Source: Apium graveolens (Eukaryota; Streptophyta; Magnoliopsida; Apiales; Apiaceae). From it: a stretch of DNA of 64,000 nucleotides. This document shows, piece by piece, positions 43,943-55,004 of this stretch. The notes beneath the pieces are model-generated. The model did not search any database, was not told where the DNA came from, and saw only the letters and a program-made list of their open reading frames with translations. The stretch spans positions 144,592,476-144,656,475 of the forward strand of contig NC_133650.1 in assembly GCF_009905375.1 (NCBI RefSeq). The letters are read 5' to 3'. A program made the position numbers and the translations under genes. Every line of letters starts with the position of its first letter. The stretch's first letter is position 1.

Positions 43943-44522
43943 GATACATTACATGCCTCTAGTTTAATCTATATTATTTGGTTAAAGGGATTATATTACA
44001 TTGTACATTATTCAAAAAATGTTTAATCGATCACTAATTCAATTATTATTACTTGGGTAGCAATGATCTATTATTAGATGCCGCTCATTGTTTACGATTT
44101 TAAATTAGATTTAAAATTCGTTGCCAACGTAATAATAACCTATATGGTCACACACTAAGAATGCTTGAAGGCTTATTTAATTTAAATTGGATTTAAATTA
44201 TATTAAAGTAATTCAAATTATTTATAATATTAATTAAGTATGACTTAATTAATTAGATAAATATTGATATTCAGATTTACTAATATTAATTATGAAATTT
44301 ATTTGTTAAATAATTAAGTGAGACTTAATTATAATACAAATAAGAATTTCGAATTAATAATAACTCCCAATTAGTCAAGAGTTATAATTCGTTTTTCTAC
44401 TCTCTATATCATATCTCTTATGTGGCTGATTTTTTGGAATACAAGACTTTTACTAAAACTCTAGCCACCAAGAGAGAAGATGGAGATAGCAAGAAGAAAC
44501 GAGTTTGTGCTAGTACACATCC
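43943..44522 (+). repeat. 3' LTR of element A, third segment
   Basis: AT-rich LTR sequence running to the element E start. The last bases (CTAGCCACCAAGAGAGAAG...) are in the same relative place as the CTTGGTGG-containing end of element C's LTR, so E probably inserted near the end of A's LTR. No gene visible. Confidence 0.55.
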
Positions 44523-47500
44523 TGTAATATTCCATATTTTCAAATATTATTATTATAATTATCTGGAATTATTTATGTGATTTTATGTAAATTTTGGTGA
44601 ATTATATGATAATTGGAATTGATGTTTTGGATGTTTATATGTGATATTATTTGAGTATTTTAATTATTAAATGTCTAGAATAAAATTTAGATAATTGTGA
44701 TATTTTTCTGGTAATTTTTGAACTGTTATATGATTTTATAATGAGTTATGTATTTATTAATTATTTTCTAAATAATTACAAAACTATTTTATAAAGCCGG
44801 GAATCGTCCAACTTCAACTGTTTTTGCGTTTTTATAATCCGAAAACTCCTTCCTAACCTAATCTTGTAATTCCGGACATTTTTCGTGTTTTAATTTTTTC
44901 GATCCGGATTACGGTTTGACCTGTGCGCGTCCCGACGTAAAATTTTCGATACGATAACCATTTCGATAAATCAACAAAACCCGTATTCTCGAGAGATGGG
45001 ATATTTTTACATTATTTTCGTATATGGTGTTTTATGAAAAGCTCGGTTTTGATGATTATCCAATTCTGGAATTAAATTGTATCATTTTTATAGTTACTTA
45101 GCGGCTAAGTAATCTATTTTTGGATCGTTTTGCAGTTACTTAGCGGCTAAGCAAATAATTTATCGATCCAGAACGAACCAATATTCCGTAAATATAAATA
45201 ATCTATTTCTTATTTCATTTATTTCGTTTATTCATTTTCAACCAGTTAAAATGCCGTAAATACCGAGAAAACCCTAAAACCGATACGTTCCTGAAAATCA
45301 AACGCACGAACGAAGGCGTTATTGAACTCCGATTCGGACGTGCAACATATCAAAAAGAAGCTCTCAAAATCTTCTTTCTGAATCAATCATCAGTTTTTGC
45401 CCAGGAATCAAGGTATTCTTTTTATTTAATTATTTTAATTCAAATTATTTAGTGAATAAAATATGAATTTTTGCAGACATGATTATTGGAGTGTTTTGAT
45501 GATTCCATGTTGTAGAGCATGTTTTTATGGTCAATTTCATATATTATACTTCAAAAATAGAGTTCAATATCATGTATTAATTGAAGTTTGATATTTCTGA
45601 AATTTTTTAAAAAGCTGTTCTTGGTGTTCTTGAAGAGTTCTGAGAATCTAACTCAAATTTGAAGGTGATATTGAACTCCAAATCACAAGTATTTGTAACC
45701 GTTTTGAAGCCCTTGATGAGAGCTATCTGTTGGTACCTATATCATCAACAGAGGTTGATTATTTAATAATTTTGAGTTTTTCAATTTTATTAGTTAAATT
45801 CGGTTTTTGAGTTTAAGGGATTGTTTGATGTTTTGGATGGTTAAATATCGTTCCTGGAGTTCTAAGGATCAATTTGGTATATTTTTGTTAATTTTAGTTC
45901 CGATTTCGTGAAGTTCGAGTTTTAGTTTTTTTTGAAATTTTAAATCGACTTTCCAGTTTGAACTGATGTTTTTGATTGTTCTTGAGGCCTGGATTATATT
46001 TTACTTATTATAAGGTTTATTTTGGTACCAAAATCATCGATTTTGGTTCAGTTTGGAAGAAGTTGGGATTTTGGTTCATGGTCGCCGGAGTTCAACTGGT
46101 TTTTGGCCGGGGAATGGGTTCCCGGGATCGAATGAAGGTGATGGCGATGGAGTGGTATTCCTGGAGTGATAAGGATGAGTTTGAGGACAAAATCAGTGAA
46201 AAATGATAGAGTATTAGGGGCCGTTGAGTCGCCAGGAGGTTCACCGGGACTCGGCCGGAATCTGGAATTTCCAGAAACCGGCGAGCCTCCGGTTGTCTTC
46301 CTCGCGAACTCCGGCCAATCTCCTCCCTGTTTCCCCGCCGTTTGATTCGGTGAAGGAGATGACTCTGTTTAAAAGTCTGTTTCTGCCTTTTTCTTTTTAT
46401 AATAAATCAAAAAAATTATGTTTTAATTTCTGAAAATGCATTTTAATTATAAAATCATTATTTTTATTCTGAAAATTATTTTTAATTCTAAAATAAATCT
46501 AAATTATTTAATTAATTAATTTTAGTTGATAATTAATTATTTGATTAGTCAAATAATTTAAATATTAATTGATTAATTAATTTAATTAGTTATAATTAAT
46601 TTTTATTTATTATTTAATTAGATTTAATTATTTATTTTTGATTTAAAAATTCTGAAAAATAGTTTCGAGATTTAAAATATTACTTTAAATTATTTTCCAG
46701 GCTCGATAATTCTTATAAAATTATTTTCGGGTGTTCGAGCTCTATTATTTAATTATAAAATGATTTAGAGACCCGTTTTAATTCCGAAAAATGTTCAAAA
46801 ATTCATAATAAATCAATCGTTCGTCCGTTTAATACGAAACGAATGCCTCTAGACTTAGAAAAATATTCCGCTTTCATTAAAAATACTTTCGAGACCCAAA
46901 AAAAGGCCGCTTGTTTTGTAAATCGATTCTGAGTCGCGTAGTGACTGAAAAATCATATTTTTAATCCGATTTCAATTTTAAACGTATTGAGTCGAACTTT
47001 TTGACGAACCGAGTCATATGTGATATGAATTATGTGATACGTGGATTTTGTGTTTATATGTTATGTGAATTACGTGTGTACGTGGGTCATAAGTCTGGTA
47101 TTTGATTGTCTTTTTTATGTGCGGGCTATCGTATGGGTAGACGATAGGATTTTGACGCGCAGTTCGTCGAGTTATTATCGTTTAGACGATTAAAGCTATA
47201 TCTTTTAATTATAGATACGGATCATTCGAGTGATCAGGACAGGGTATTGGATAAAGAATGAGATGGAATGGCATTGGATATCTGTCTTCTAGCAATCGCA
47301 GGAGCAGCATATCGGTGAAATGTTAAAAAGAATAAATGCGTCTTTGCGAGTGTGACTAACTACTAGATCCCAAAGGCAAGTATCCCTATCATCACTTATT
47401 ATTCAAGTGATATTTATTTTAAATCTTCTTATGCAAGTATTGCTTTCCCTATTCAGTTCGTAATAGATAAATGTTTTACATATCGCTGAATTAAATGAAT

Positions 47501-48946
47501 TTTATGAAAGTATTCTTCTGCTATTCTATGTTCCGAATGATGAAGTGATTTTACTTATCAAATTACTAGATTTATAAATGTTTTGGATTTTGAGAAAGAT
47601 GATTTTGTTGCGAGTATTCCTGCTCAAGTAAATGGGGGAATAAAAATTATTTAGGATGTCGAATGATTCGGCTCTTTTTTCAATAAAAAGGATTTTAGGA
47701 TTGGAATGGTTACTGGTTACTGGTTACAGCGTAGGTGATCGAGATATCGGTCCAACTGTAATATCTTTCAAGGCTAGTTATGCCTTTTCTGGTGCCCTAT
47801 AGGTACCGTATGTCTTCGAGATACAGGTAGTACCTATACTTACGGTATGGTTGCGGGATACCGGTGTTGTTTCACGACTGATCATCGGAAACAACATGAA
47901 ATATAATCGGTTCCAATCTAAATTGATATCTAAATTTCTTTATTGTTTTGATAATCATAGAATAAATAATTTATCTACTATTTCTGTTTTGGATTAAAAA
48001 TGAAATGTAGTTTTGATTTAGATTCTGATTTATGCTGATACTTACGTTGTTGTTAAATATCAAAGGTGGTATTAGTATAGATGATTAATGTTGACTTCAG
48101 TATGGAATATTGTGAGCATCAAAGTTCGCATCGATATCTAATTTGATATGACAACAAAATAAGTATTAATATCAAGAGTTCGATTTTGAGTAAGGTTTAT
48201 GATTCATTCCATAATTATTGCTTCTTGTTATTATTATTTACGATATTTCCGTAAACACTGTTTTACGAGTTTTATTCTCGTTGAGATTCAAAGTATTGCT
48301 GAAGCATTTCACTCAAAAATACCAAAATGTTTTTTGAATACAATTAAGGAATCAATTCTGGGGTTCCTCAACTAAAATGTTATGATTCAGCAATTATGGT
48401 TTTAAATGTTCTGCGTTATTGCAGATGTCGGTTTTATATCAAAATGACCCGATATTTACTATAATGATCTTGCTGAGCATTTCTTCCGCTCATACTTGGC
48501 TGTTTTCAAATTTAACCTCCAGTGAGGATTAGCTTGCGTTATTTAGCTGCGAAATTCGAGAAAGCAAAGAAGAAGCTCTTGGAAGGTGGTTGATCCAGGG
48601 TTTGCGGACTAGTGTAAGTTTTATTGTGTAAAGTTGTTCATATTATATTATATTACAGTTGTGTATTATATTTGGGCCTAGTATACTTCATTTCGAAGTT
48701 ATACTAGTGGGTTTAGTTTTCAGTTGGAATTTATTGAAAAGAGTTTTAAAAGAAAGTGAAATATTTATTTGTGCAATTTGGATTTCTTGTTTCTAGAACT
48801 GTAACCTTAAAAGATCTTGGATTAGTTGGGGTCATTTATGATAAATATCTTCCGCTGGCATTTATTTATTGATTAAACAGGTTAATTTGGATTGAGATTT
48901 CATAATGACGACCAAATCCTTTGACCCCAGATTTGGGGGCGTTACA
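44523..48946 (+). repeat. 5' LTR of element E
   Basis: 4,424 bp. Its first 1.5 kb matches 50197-51715. TATA-like AAATATAAATA near 45190 is preceded by two copies of a 19-base palindrome TTACTTAGCGGCTAAGTAA (45094, 45136). No coding sequence; the open stretches at 45976-46433 have no recognisable domain. Confidence 0.88.
45094..45154 (+). promoter_or_regulatory. Duplicated palindrome upstream of the TATA box (element E LTR)
   Basis: TTACTTAGC-G-GCTAAGTAA at 45094-45112 (perfect) and TTACTTAGC-G-GCTAAGCAA at 45136-45154, 42 bp apart and 35-95 bp before the TATA-like box at about 45190. In the other LTR the pair is at about 50768 (mutated) and 50810. Fits a dimeric transcription-factor site; inference. 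Confidence 0.5.
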
Positions 48947-48949
48947 GGT

Positions 48950-48961
48950 TGGTATCAGAGC
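48950..48961 (+). other. Primer-binding site of element E
   Basis: TGGTATCAGAGC three bases after the LTR end, exact initiator-Met tRNA complement. Confidence 0.9.
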
Positions 48962-50196
48962 TGAGGTTATAGTAAACTAGAAACGAGAGTGTGTAGGAGT
49001 GTGTATAGCTATGTGAGGACGTTTGAGCTCATATCGAGTTCCTGTTGGACTATTGGATATAATACCAATGAGTAAGTTAAGATAGGCGCATTCGTTCGAG
49101 ATGATTGTGCTGAGCTGGATGAAACTCCGGGAAGCTGCAAACTTCTATTGTGGAATCTTCCGAGACTACGTTTCGATGATGGTGAAGATTATCGATATCC
49201 TTGGAATATGAAGAAGTGTCTACAATCGGATGACGAGTTTATCGAAGAGTTCAAATAGAAGATAAATATTAAGACTTTGGCAATACCTTCTCTTTCTATA
49301 ATTTTTTTTGATCTCTTCAAAAAGAGGTATCTGTTAGAGGATATATTCCCTAACACTCGTTTAATCATTTTGTTCCAGAACCTTATTTATTTTTGATTTC
49401 ATTCTCTCCAGAAATATCAGCTTTGAAATCTTTTCAGTTTTATTCATTTGATTTTGGATTCCTTTGATATTCTTTTATCCTGACTGAGATGAACAACCCT
49501 AACTATAGGGGACACAAGGTAAGCCTGTCTGTGTGATAGGAGTTGGGTGGGATGCCATCACTTGTGTGTATTGTGAATACATGAAGGTTAACAACATTTA
49601 GTAGTGTCTTAATTTGGGCACGCAATACCAAGTTCACTTGATCATATTGATCTCTCAGTTATTCTTTTATTTCAAAAATACTTTTTCTCAAGTTCAGATT
49701 TTTGTCCCGTTTTGATATGAAATTCTTTTCTCTTTGAAATTCCATTATTTTATTATCTCAAATATTCGAAGGTATGTCAATCAAGTTAAGCTGAGTTATC
49801 CTGGTCAAGTCAAAGCAGAGTCATGTGATGCATTTACCAAGAGCAACAGTGGACTATGATGCGATTATAATATTAGTGGCATATACTGAAGTCGATCTGT
49901 TTCTTTATTTCTCTCTATGTTTGTTTCTCTCTTTCCTTTTCTTTCTCTCTATCTTTCTCTCTATTCTTCTTTTTCGCGATCAGTAAAAATGATTCTATTG
50001 AGAAATTGGTCAAAAGGTGTAGATGGAACAATGTTGCAGAGTGAAGCTCTTGTGGTAACTGTGTGGTATAAGGAATTGCAGTGTTATTGGAAATTCTGAG
50101 AAAAGTTGCGTATGCAAGATTGGGAAATTGGTTAGAAGACCCTTAATGCTTTCTTCTACTGATTCCGAGGACGGAATCCTTAAAAGGGGGGTATAT
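48962..50196 (+). other. Interior of element E, no coding domain, with PPT
   Basis: No gag, protease, RT or integrase similarity in any frame. A pyrimidine-rich CTTT/TCTC stretch lies at 49899-49978. The end, CCGAGGACGGAATCC then AAAAGGGGGG (50182-50191), is the polypurine tract region before the 3' LTR. A 60-codon open stretch at 49917-50099 spans the pyrimidine run and is not gene-like. Confidence 0.75.
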
Positions 50197-51715
50197 TGTA
50201 ATATTCTATATTTTCAAATATTATTATTATAATTATCTGGAATTATTTATGTGATTTTATGTGAATTTTGGTGAATTATATAATAATTGGAATTGATGTT
50301 TTGGATATTTATATGTGATATTATTTGAGTATTTTAATTATTATATGTCCAGAATAAAATTTAGATAATTGTGATATTTTTCTGGTAATTTTTGGACTGT
50401 TATATGATTTTATAATGAGTTATGTAATTATTAATTATTTTCTGAATAATTACAAAACTATTTTATAAAGCCGGGAATCGTCCAACTTCAACTGTTTTTG
50501 CGTTTTTATAATCCGAAAACTCCTTCCTAATCTAATCTGGTAATTCCGGACATTTTCCGTGTTTTAATTTTTTCGATCCGGATTACGGTTTGACCTGTGC
50601 GCGTCCCGGCGCAAAATTTTCGATACGATAACCATTTCGATAAATCAACAAAACCCGTATTCTCGAGAGACGGGATATTTTTACATTATTTTCGTATATG
50701 GTGTTTTATGAATAGCTCAGTTTTGATGATTATCCAATTCTGGTATTAAATTGTATCGTTTTTATAGTTACTTAGCGACTAAATAATGTATTTTTGGATC
50801 GTTTTGCAGTTACTTAGCGGCTAAGCAACTAATTTATCGATCCAAAATGATCCAGAACGAACCAATATTCTGTAAATATAAATAGTCTATTTCTTATTTC
50901 ATTTATTTCGTTTATTCATTTAAACCAGTTAAAATACCGTAAATACAGAGAAAACCCTAAAATCGATACGTTCCTGAAAATCAAACGCGCGAATGAAGGC
51001 GTTATCGAACTCCGATTCGGGCGTGCAGCATATCAAAACGAAGCTCTCGAAATATTCTTTCAAAATCAATCATCAATTTTTGCCCAGGAATCAAGGTATT
51101 CTTCTTATTTAATTATTTTAATTCGAATTATTTAGTGAATAAAATATGAATTTTTGCAAACGTGATTATTTGAGTGTTTTGATGATTCCATATTGTAGAG
51201 CATGTTTTTCTGGTCGATTTCATATATAATACTTCAAAAATAGAGTTCAATATCATGTAGTAATTGAAGTTTGATTTTTCTAAAATTTTTTAATAAAATT
51301 GTTCTTGGTGTTCTTGAAGAGTTCTGAGAATCAAACTCAAATTTGAAGGTGATATTGAACTCCAAATCACAAGTATTTGTAACCGTTGTGAAGCCCTTGA
51401 TGAGAGCTATCTGTTCGTACCTATATCATCAACAGAGGTTGATTATTTATTAATTTTGAGTTTTTCAATTTTATTAGTTAAATTCAGTTTTTGAGTTTAG
51501 GGGATTGTTTGATGTTTTGGATGGTTGATTATCATTCCTGAAGTTCTAAGGATCAATTTGGTATGTATTTTTGTTAATTTTAGTTCCGATTTCGTGAAGT
51601 TCGAGTTTTAGTTTTTTTTAAAATTTTGAATCGATTTTCCAGTTTGAACTGATGTTTTTGATTGTTCTTGAGGTCTGGATTAGATTTTACTTATTATAAG
51701 GTTTATTTTGGTACC
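50197..51715 (+). repeat. 3' LTR of element E, first 1,519 bp
   Basis: Closely matches 44523-46034 with scattered substitutions, then stops at GGTACC where element F begins. The remainder lies beyond the nested F and G elements, outside the window. Confidence 0.9.
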
Positions 51716-52296
51716 TGATAGGGATAAATAAATCCTGATTGTTTAATTAAATATTACATTAATTATAAATAATTTGGGCTGCTAGGCCCAATAAGAAGAT
51801 GTATGACATTCAAACCAAAAAGGTCAACACATTGATCAGGCCTGATGGACCAGATCAGGCCTGATGGAACAAAGAAGACCCAAAACCCTGAATATTAATT
51901 AATTTCATAATTAATTAATAAGGGAAAAAACAGCCATTGAGAAGAGTCCCGATAAGGATATAAATCCTTGCAGATTAGCCTCAAAGGGACCTAAAAGGAT
52001 AAGGAGTCAATTTCCTACTATTTAGGACTCCAAAGTCCATTCTAATTATGAGACTTGCCCACCAAGTCTCCTATATCAAGTCCAATTCAAGGACCACCAG
52101 CATCTATATAAGGGGCCTCACCCCACAAATCAGAACTACATTTTTTGGCTTGATTTTCTAATTCACAGAGATACGTAGGCATCTCGTAAAGGCAGAGTTA
52201 AGCTACGAAACATGAGAGCAGCCATCAAAGGCCTTGAGCTCCCGAACCTTAGCAATAAATACAACAAATAATAACCTTAGTTTTTTATTCATAACA
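51716..52296 (+). repeat. 5' LTR of element F
   Basis: 581 bp. TATA-like CTATATAAGG at 52104-52113. The pair CAGGCCTGATGGAC / CAGGCCTGATGGAA near 51838-51870 is a short direct repeat. The element E base run GGTACC precedes it; the expected second TSD copy is outside the window. Confidence 0.85.
52104..52113 (+). promoter_or_regulatory. TATA box in the LTR of element F
   Basis: CTATATAAGG, a strong TATA match, with GGGGCC just downstream and 190 bases of transcribed LTR before the PBS. Confidence 0.6.
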
Positions 52297-52298
52297 TT

Positions 52299-52314
52299 TG
52301 GCGCCGTCTGTGGG
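52299..52314 (+). other. Primer-binding site of element F
   Basis: TGGCGCCGTCTGTGGG two bases after the LTR end. This sequence type is characteristic of Tat-like Gypsy elements and is not the Met tRNA site used by the other elements here. Confidence 0.8.
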
Positions 52315-52330
52315 AAGCACAACAATAACC

Positions 52331-54108
52331 ATGGCAAGAACACGGAGAACAGTTAGAGCCCTTGGAGGAGAAACACCAACGGGGATAACCCAAGTGATCT
52401 CTTCAACTGTGGAGGTGCCTCCTCACTCAACCTATGCAGCCACGCAAGGAGAAGCCCAGATAGGGGCAACTGAACCTCAGTCACAAGGGACGATCCCCTC
52501 GGCTACTCAAGGTACGAATCCTCAAATTCAACAAATACATGTACCTGTGAATTCTCGACCCGTCGGGTACAAATATTCAACTGTTGTTACTACTAACCCC
52601 CCTTATGGGATGCCCCTTTACCCCGAGGTTGGAGGAAGCGGACATGCTGGGCGGAGTGAACCACGAGGGCGATCGCCCCCATACGTACGAGGTTTGGCTC
52701 CTATTTCTGAGGATCAGGAATTTTCTGGTCCTTACAGTGAGAGAGACTTTGAATCTTCGGATGATGAAGTAGCCCCAAGAAGGAGACTTGCTGGCAAAGA
52801 GCCGATGGCTGAAGGTAGCCAACGCCCTCAGAGCACCCAAGGGATGAATCCCCAAGAAGTGCAGGAAAGAATCAGGGCTCACGAGGCTGAGATTCAAAGG
52901 CTGAGGCGTGACCTGGAGGCGCACCAGACCACCAGACCCCTAGCACCTCCTAGGGGGAGAAATTATCCTCCCATCATAGACCTGGATGGTTCAGTGCAGA
53001 GAAGGGCTATTATCCCTAGGGCTGATCCAAGCAATCTTCTTCCCCTTGGAGATACTGATGATCCTACTCCACCCTTCACTGAAGATATAATGAATGCCCA
53101 TATCTCAAGGAAGTTCAAGATGCCAACTATAAAAGCTTATGATGGTACAGGAGATCCCGCTAATTATGTTAGAACATTTTCTAATGCACTGCTGTTGTAG
53201 CCCGTGAATGATGCTATTAAGTGTCGGGCCTTTCCTCAAACCCTGTCGGGTGTGGCTCAAAGGTGGTATAGTCGCTTGCCCCCAAATTCTATTGGGTCAT
53301 TCAGAGAATTAAGTCAGGCGTTTATTAAGCAATTCATCAGTGGGAGAGTTCATGAGAAAAGTTCAGCATCTCTTATGAGCATTGTGCAGGGAACAAAGGA
53401 ATCCTTGAGAGATTACCTGAATCGTTTTACAAAGGAGGCTTTAAAAGTCCCAGACCTGGATGATAAGGTAGCCATGATAGCACTGCAACAAGGAACTAGG
53501 GATGAGTTTTTTAAGATGTCCTTGGCCAAACGTCCCCCGAAAGCATGTTACAGCTCCAGGATAGGCCAGGGAAGTATATCAAGGTTGAAGAAAGCATGAG
53601 GAAGACCGTAGTAAGTAATGAGCCCACTGGAGGCAAGAAGCGGAAAACTGATCTGGAGTATATTGCTAAGGACAAGTATCCTAGAATCGAGCAAAACTCT
53701 GATTCAACCCCCACGAAGGGAGGACCTGGGCAAAAGTTCACTGAATACGCTAAGCTGAATTCTCCTAGAAGTCAGATCTTGATGGAGATCGAGAAAGATA
53801 GAGATATGCGTTGGCCTAAGCCCTTGAAGGCTGATCCTGCCAAGCTAGATAAGAGCAAGTATTGCAGATTTCACAAAGATGTTGGTCATGACACCGATAC
53901 GTGTAGGCAACTGAAAGATGAAATTGAGTTCCTCATTCGAAAAGGAAGATTGAACAAATATACAGGAGAAGGAGGGGATAGAAGCAACAACGTGAGAAGG
54001 AACTTTGATGACCGAAGGAGAGATCAAGAAGATCAGGGGCGAAATCCCCAACCTAAGGGACCGGTGATAAATACAATCTTCAGAGGACCACGCCCCAAGG
54101 GCCTGTGA
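52331..54108 (+). pseudogene. gag: Gag of element F
   Basis: ATG at 52331 (MARTRRTVRALGG) is chosen because the upstream in-frame stretch overlaps the PBS. Residues about 250-400 form the capsid-like domain (FKMPTIKAYDGTGDP, AFPQTLSGVAQRWYSRLPP, FIKQFISGR, ESLRDYLNRF). A TAG at 53198 replaces an expected Gln. A frameshift near 53550-53600 moves the frame, which then carries the CX2H-type finger region YCRFHKDVGHDTDTC. The end near 54060-54130 contains a short imperfect duplication (PVINTIF read twice in different frames). Confidence 0.85.
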
Positions 54109-54110
54109 TC

Positions 54111-54890
54111 AACACAATTTTTGGAGGACCAACTGCTGCTGGGTTATCCAAGAACTCCAGGAAAGCATATGCTCGAGAAGTTATGCATATTGTTGGGGAA
54201 GCCCCAAAGAGGGCCAGGACAGGAGTAACAATGTCTTTTGATGATTCTGATCTGGAGGGTGTGAAATTTCCCCATGACGACCCGTTGGTCATAACCCCAA
54301 TAATAGGGAACAGCCCGGTAAGAAGGGTCCTTGTGGATAATGGTGCTTCAGTGGATATTTTGCTCCATGACACCTTTTTAAGGATGGGATATAATGACTC
54401 CCAATTGACCCCAACCGACATGCCGATATATGGATTTGCAGGAGTGGAATGCCCCGTAGAAGGAATAATCAAGTTGCCAACAACCATAGGACAGGAACCA
54501 AGGCAAGCAACTCAGATGTTGGACTTTGTGGTGGTGAAGGCTAGTTCGACCTATAACGCTATCATAGGAAGAACAGGGATACACGCCTTTAAGGCAGTCC
54601 CTTCTTCTTATCAATCAGTTATGAAGTTTCCGACTCGAGATGGGATAGGAGAAGAAAAAGGAGATCAAAAAATGGCTAGAAGCTGCTATGTGGCCTCTTT
54701 GAGGGCAGATGGAGTTGGGGGGCAGGTTCTTCCTATTGAAGATCTGGATATCCGAGAGAATGATGAGAAAAGGGGGAAGCCAGCAGAAGACTTGGTTTCA
54801 ATTCCTTTGGCCCCCAAAGATCCTGGGAAGGTGACTTTTATTGGAGCAACGCTCGAAGAGCCTTTCAGAGGGAAGTTGGTGAAATTTTAG
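54111..54890 (+). pseudogene. pol: Aspartic protease of element F
   Basis: Retroviral-type aspartic protease in the pol frame: VLVDNGASVDILLHDTFLRMG (54328-54390), where the usual D-(S/T)-G is D-N-G, a common variant in Tat-type elements; flap FAGVECPVEGIIKLP; and IIGRTGIHAFKAV near the C-terminal psi loop. The frame is open until TAG at 54888. It processes Gag-Pol in active relatives. Confidence 0.88.
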
Positions 54891-55004
54891 CAAGAAAATA
54901 GTGATGTTTCTGCATGGTCAGCGGCTGATATGCCAGGCATAGACCCGGAATTGATTATTCACAAGCTGAATGTGGACCCAAATTGGAAGACGATAAAATA
55001 AAAG
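54891..55004 (+). pseudogene. pol: Start of the RT region of element F, truncated by element G
   Basis: ENSDVSAWSAADMPGIDPE (54897-54953) and HKLNVDP form the conserved lead-in to Gypsy RT. The sequence then runs into the TGTAATATCC start of element G. The RT palm, RNase H and integrase must lie beyond G. Confidence 0.85.

Larger units (their letters stand above)
1..44522 (+). mobile_element. Element A: decayed Ty1/Copia LTR retrotransposon, outermost host of the nest (discontinuous)
   Basis: Remnants of gag, integrase, reverse transcriptase and RNase H run in order along 865-4470. They are followed by a polypurine tract and the start of a 3' LTR at 4489. That LTR is split by element B (4600-42774) and by a MITE (43401-43934), and is last recognisable just before element E at 44523. 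The 5' LTR lies upstream of the window. Reading frames are broken by many stops and frameshifts, making this the oldest element here. The leader at 1-100 resembles the leader of element C read on its minus strand (near 31000-31090), so A and C belong to the same general Copia group. I infer Bianca-like; lineage not verified. Confidence 0.85.
44523..51715 (+). mobile_element. Element E: non-autonomous Gypsy-type element with 4.4 kb LTRs and a 1.25 kb interior
   Basis: 5' LTR 44523-48946 (TGTAATATTCC...GGGGGCGTTACA), PBS TGGTATCAGAGC at 48950-48961, PPT AAAAGGGGGG at 50182-50191, 3' LTR from 50197 until cut by element F at 51716. The interior of 1,250 bp has no gag or pol, so E depended on proteins from another element. 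Long TGTAATAT...TTACA LTRs, the Met PBS and the GGACGGAATCC-PPT end suggest the Tekay/Del group. LTR-rich derivatives of this kind are called LARDs. Confidence 0.85.
51716..55004 (+). mobile_element. Element F: Gypsy retrotransposon, Tat-like, interrupted in pol by element G
   Basis: LTR 51716-52296 (TGATAGGG...TTCATAACA), PBS TGGCGCCGTCTGTGGG at 52299-52314, gag, aspartic protease and the first codons of RT, cut at 55004. The PBS type, Gag sequence and protease spacing suggest the Tat clade of Ty3/Gypsy (not Athila or chromovirus); by memory, unverified. The 3' half is beyond the window. Confidence 0.85.

Noticed and set aside
45976..46433. Two + strand open frames in the LTR of element E as a gene
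   Set aside because: Short, with no domain, broken by stops, and located inside an LTR. The Arg/Pro/Ser content reflects a locally GC-richer patch.
48950..48961. TGGTATCAGAGC sites (also 42189, 58458) as tRNA fragments
   Set aside because: They lie 2-4 bases from LTR ends and serve as primer-binding sites; no tRNA cloverleaf surrounds them.
49899..49978. Pyrimidine-rich tract as a regulatory element or gene start
   Set aside because: Low-complexity TTTCTCTC run inside the non-coding interior of element E; no supporting signal.
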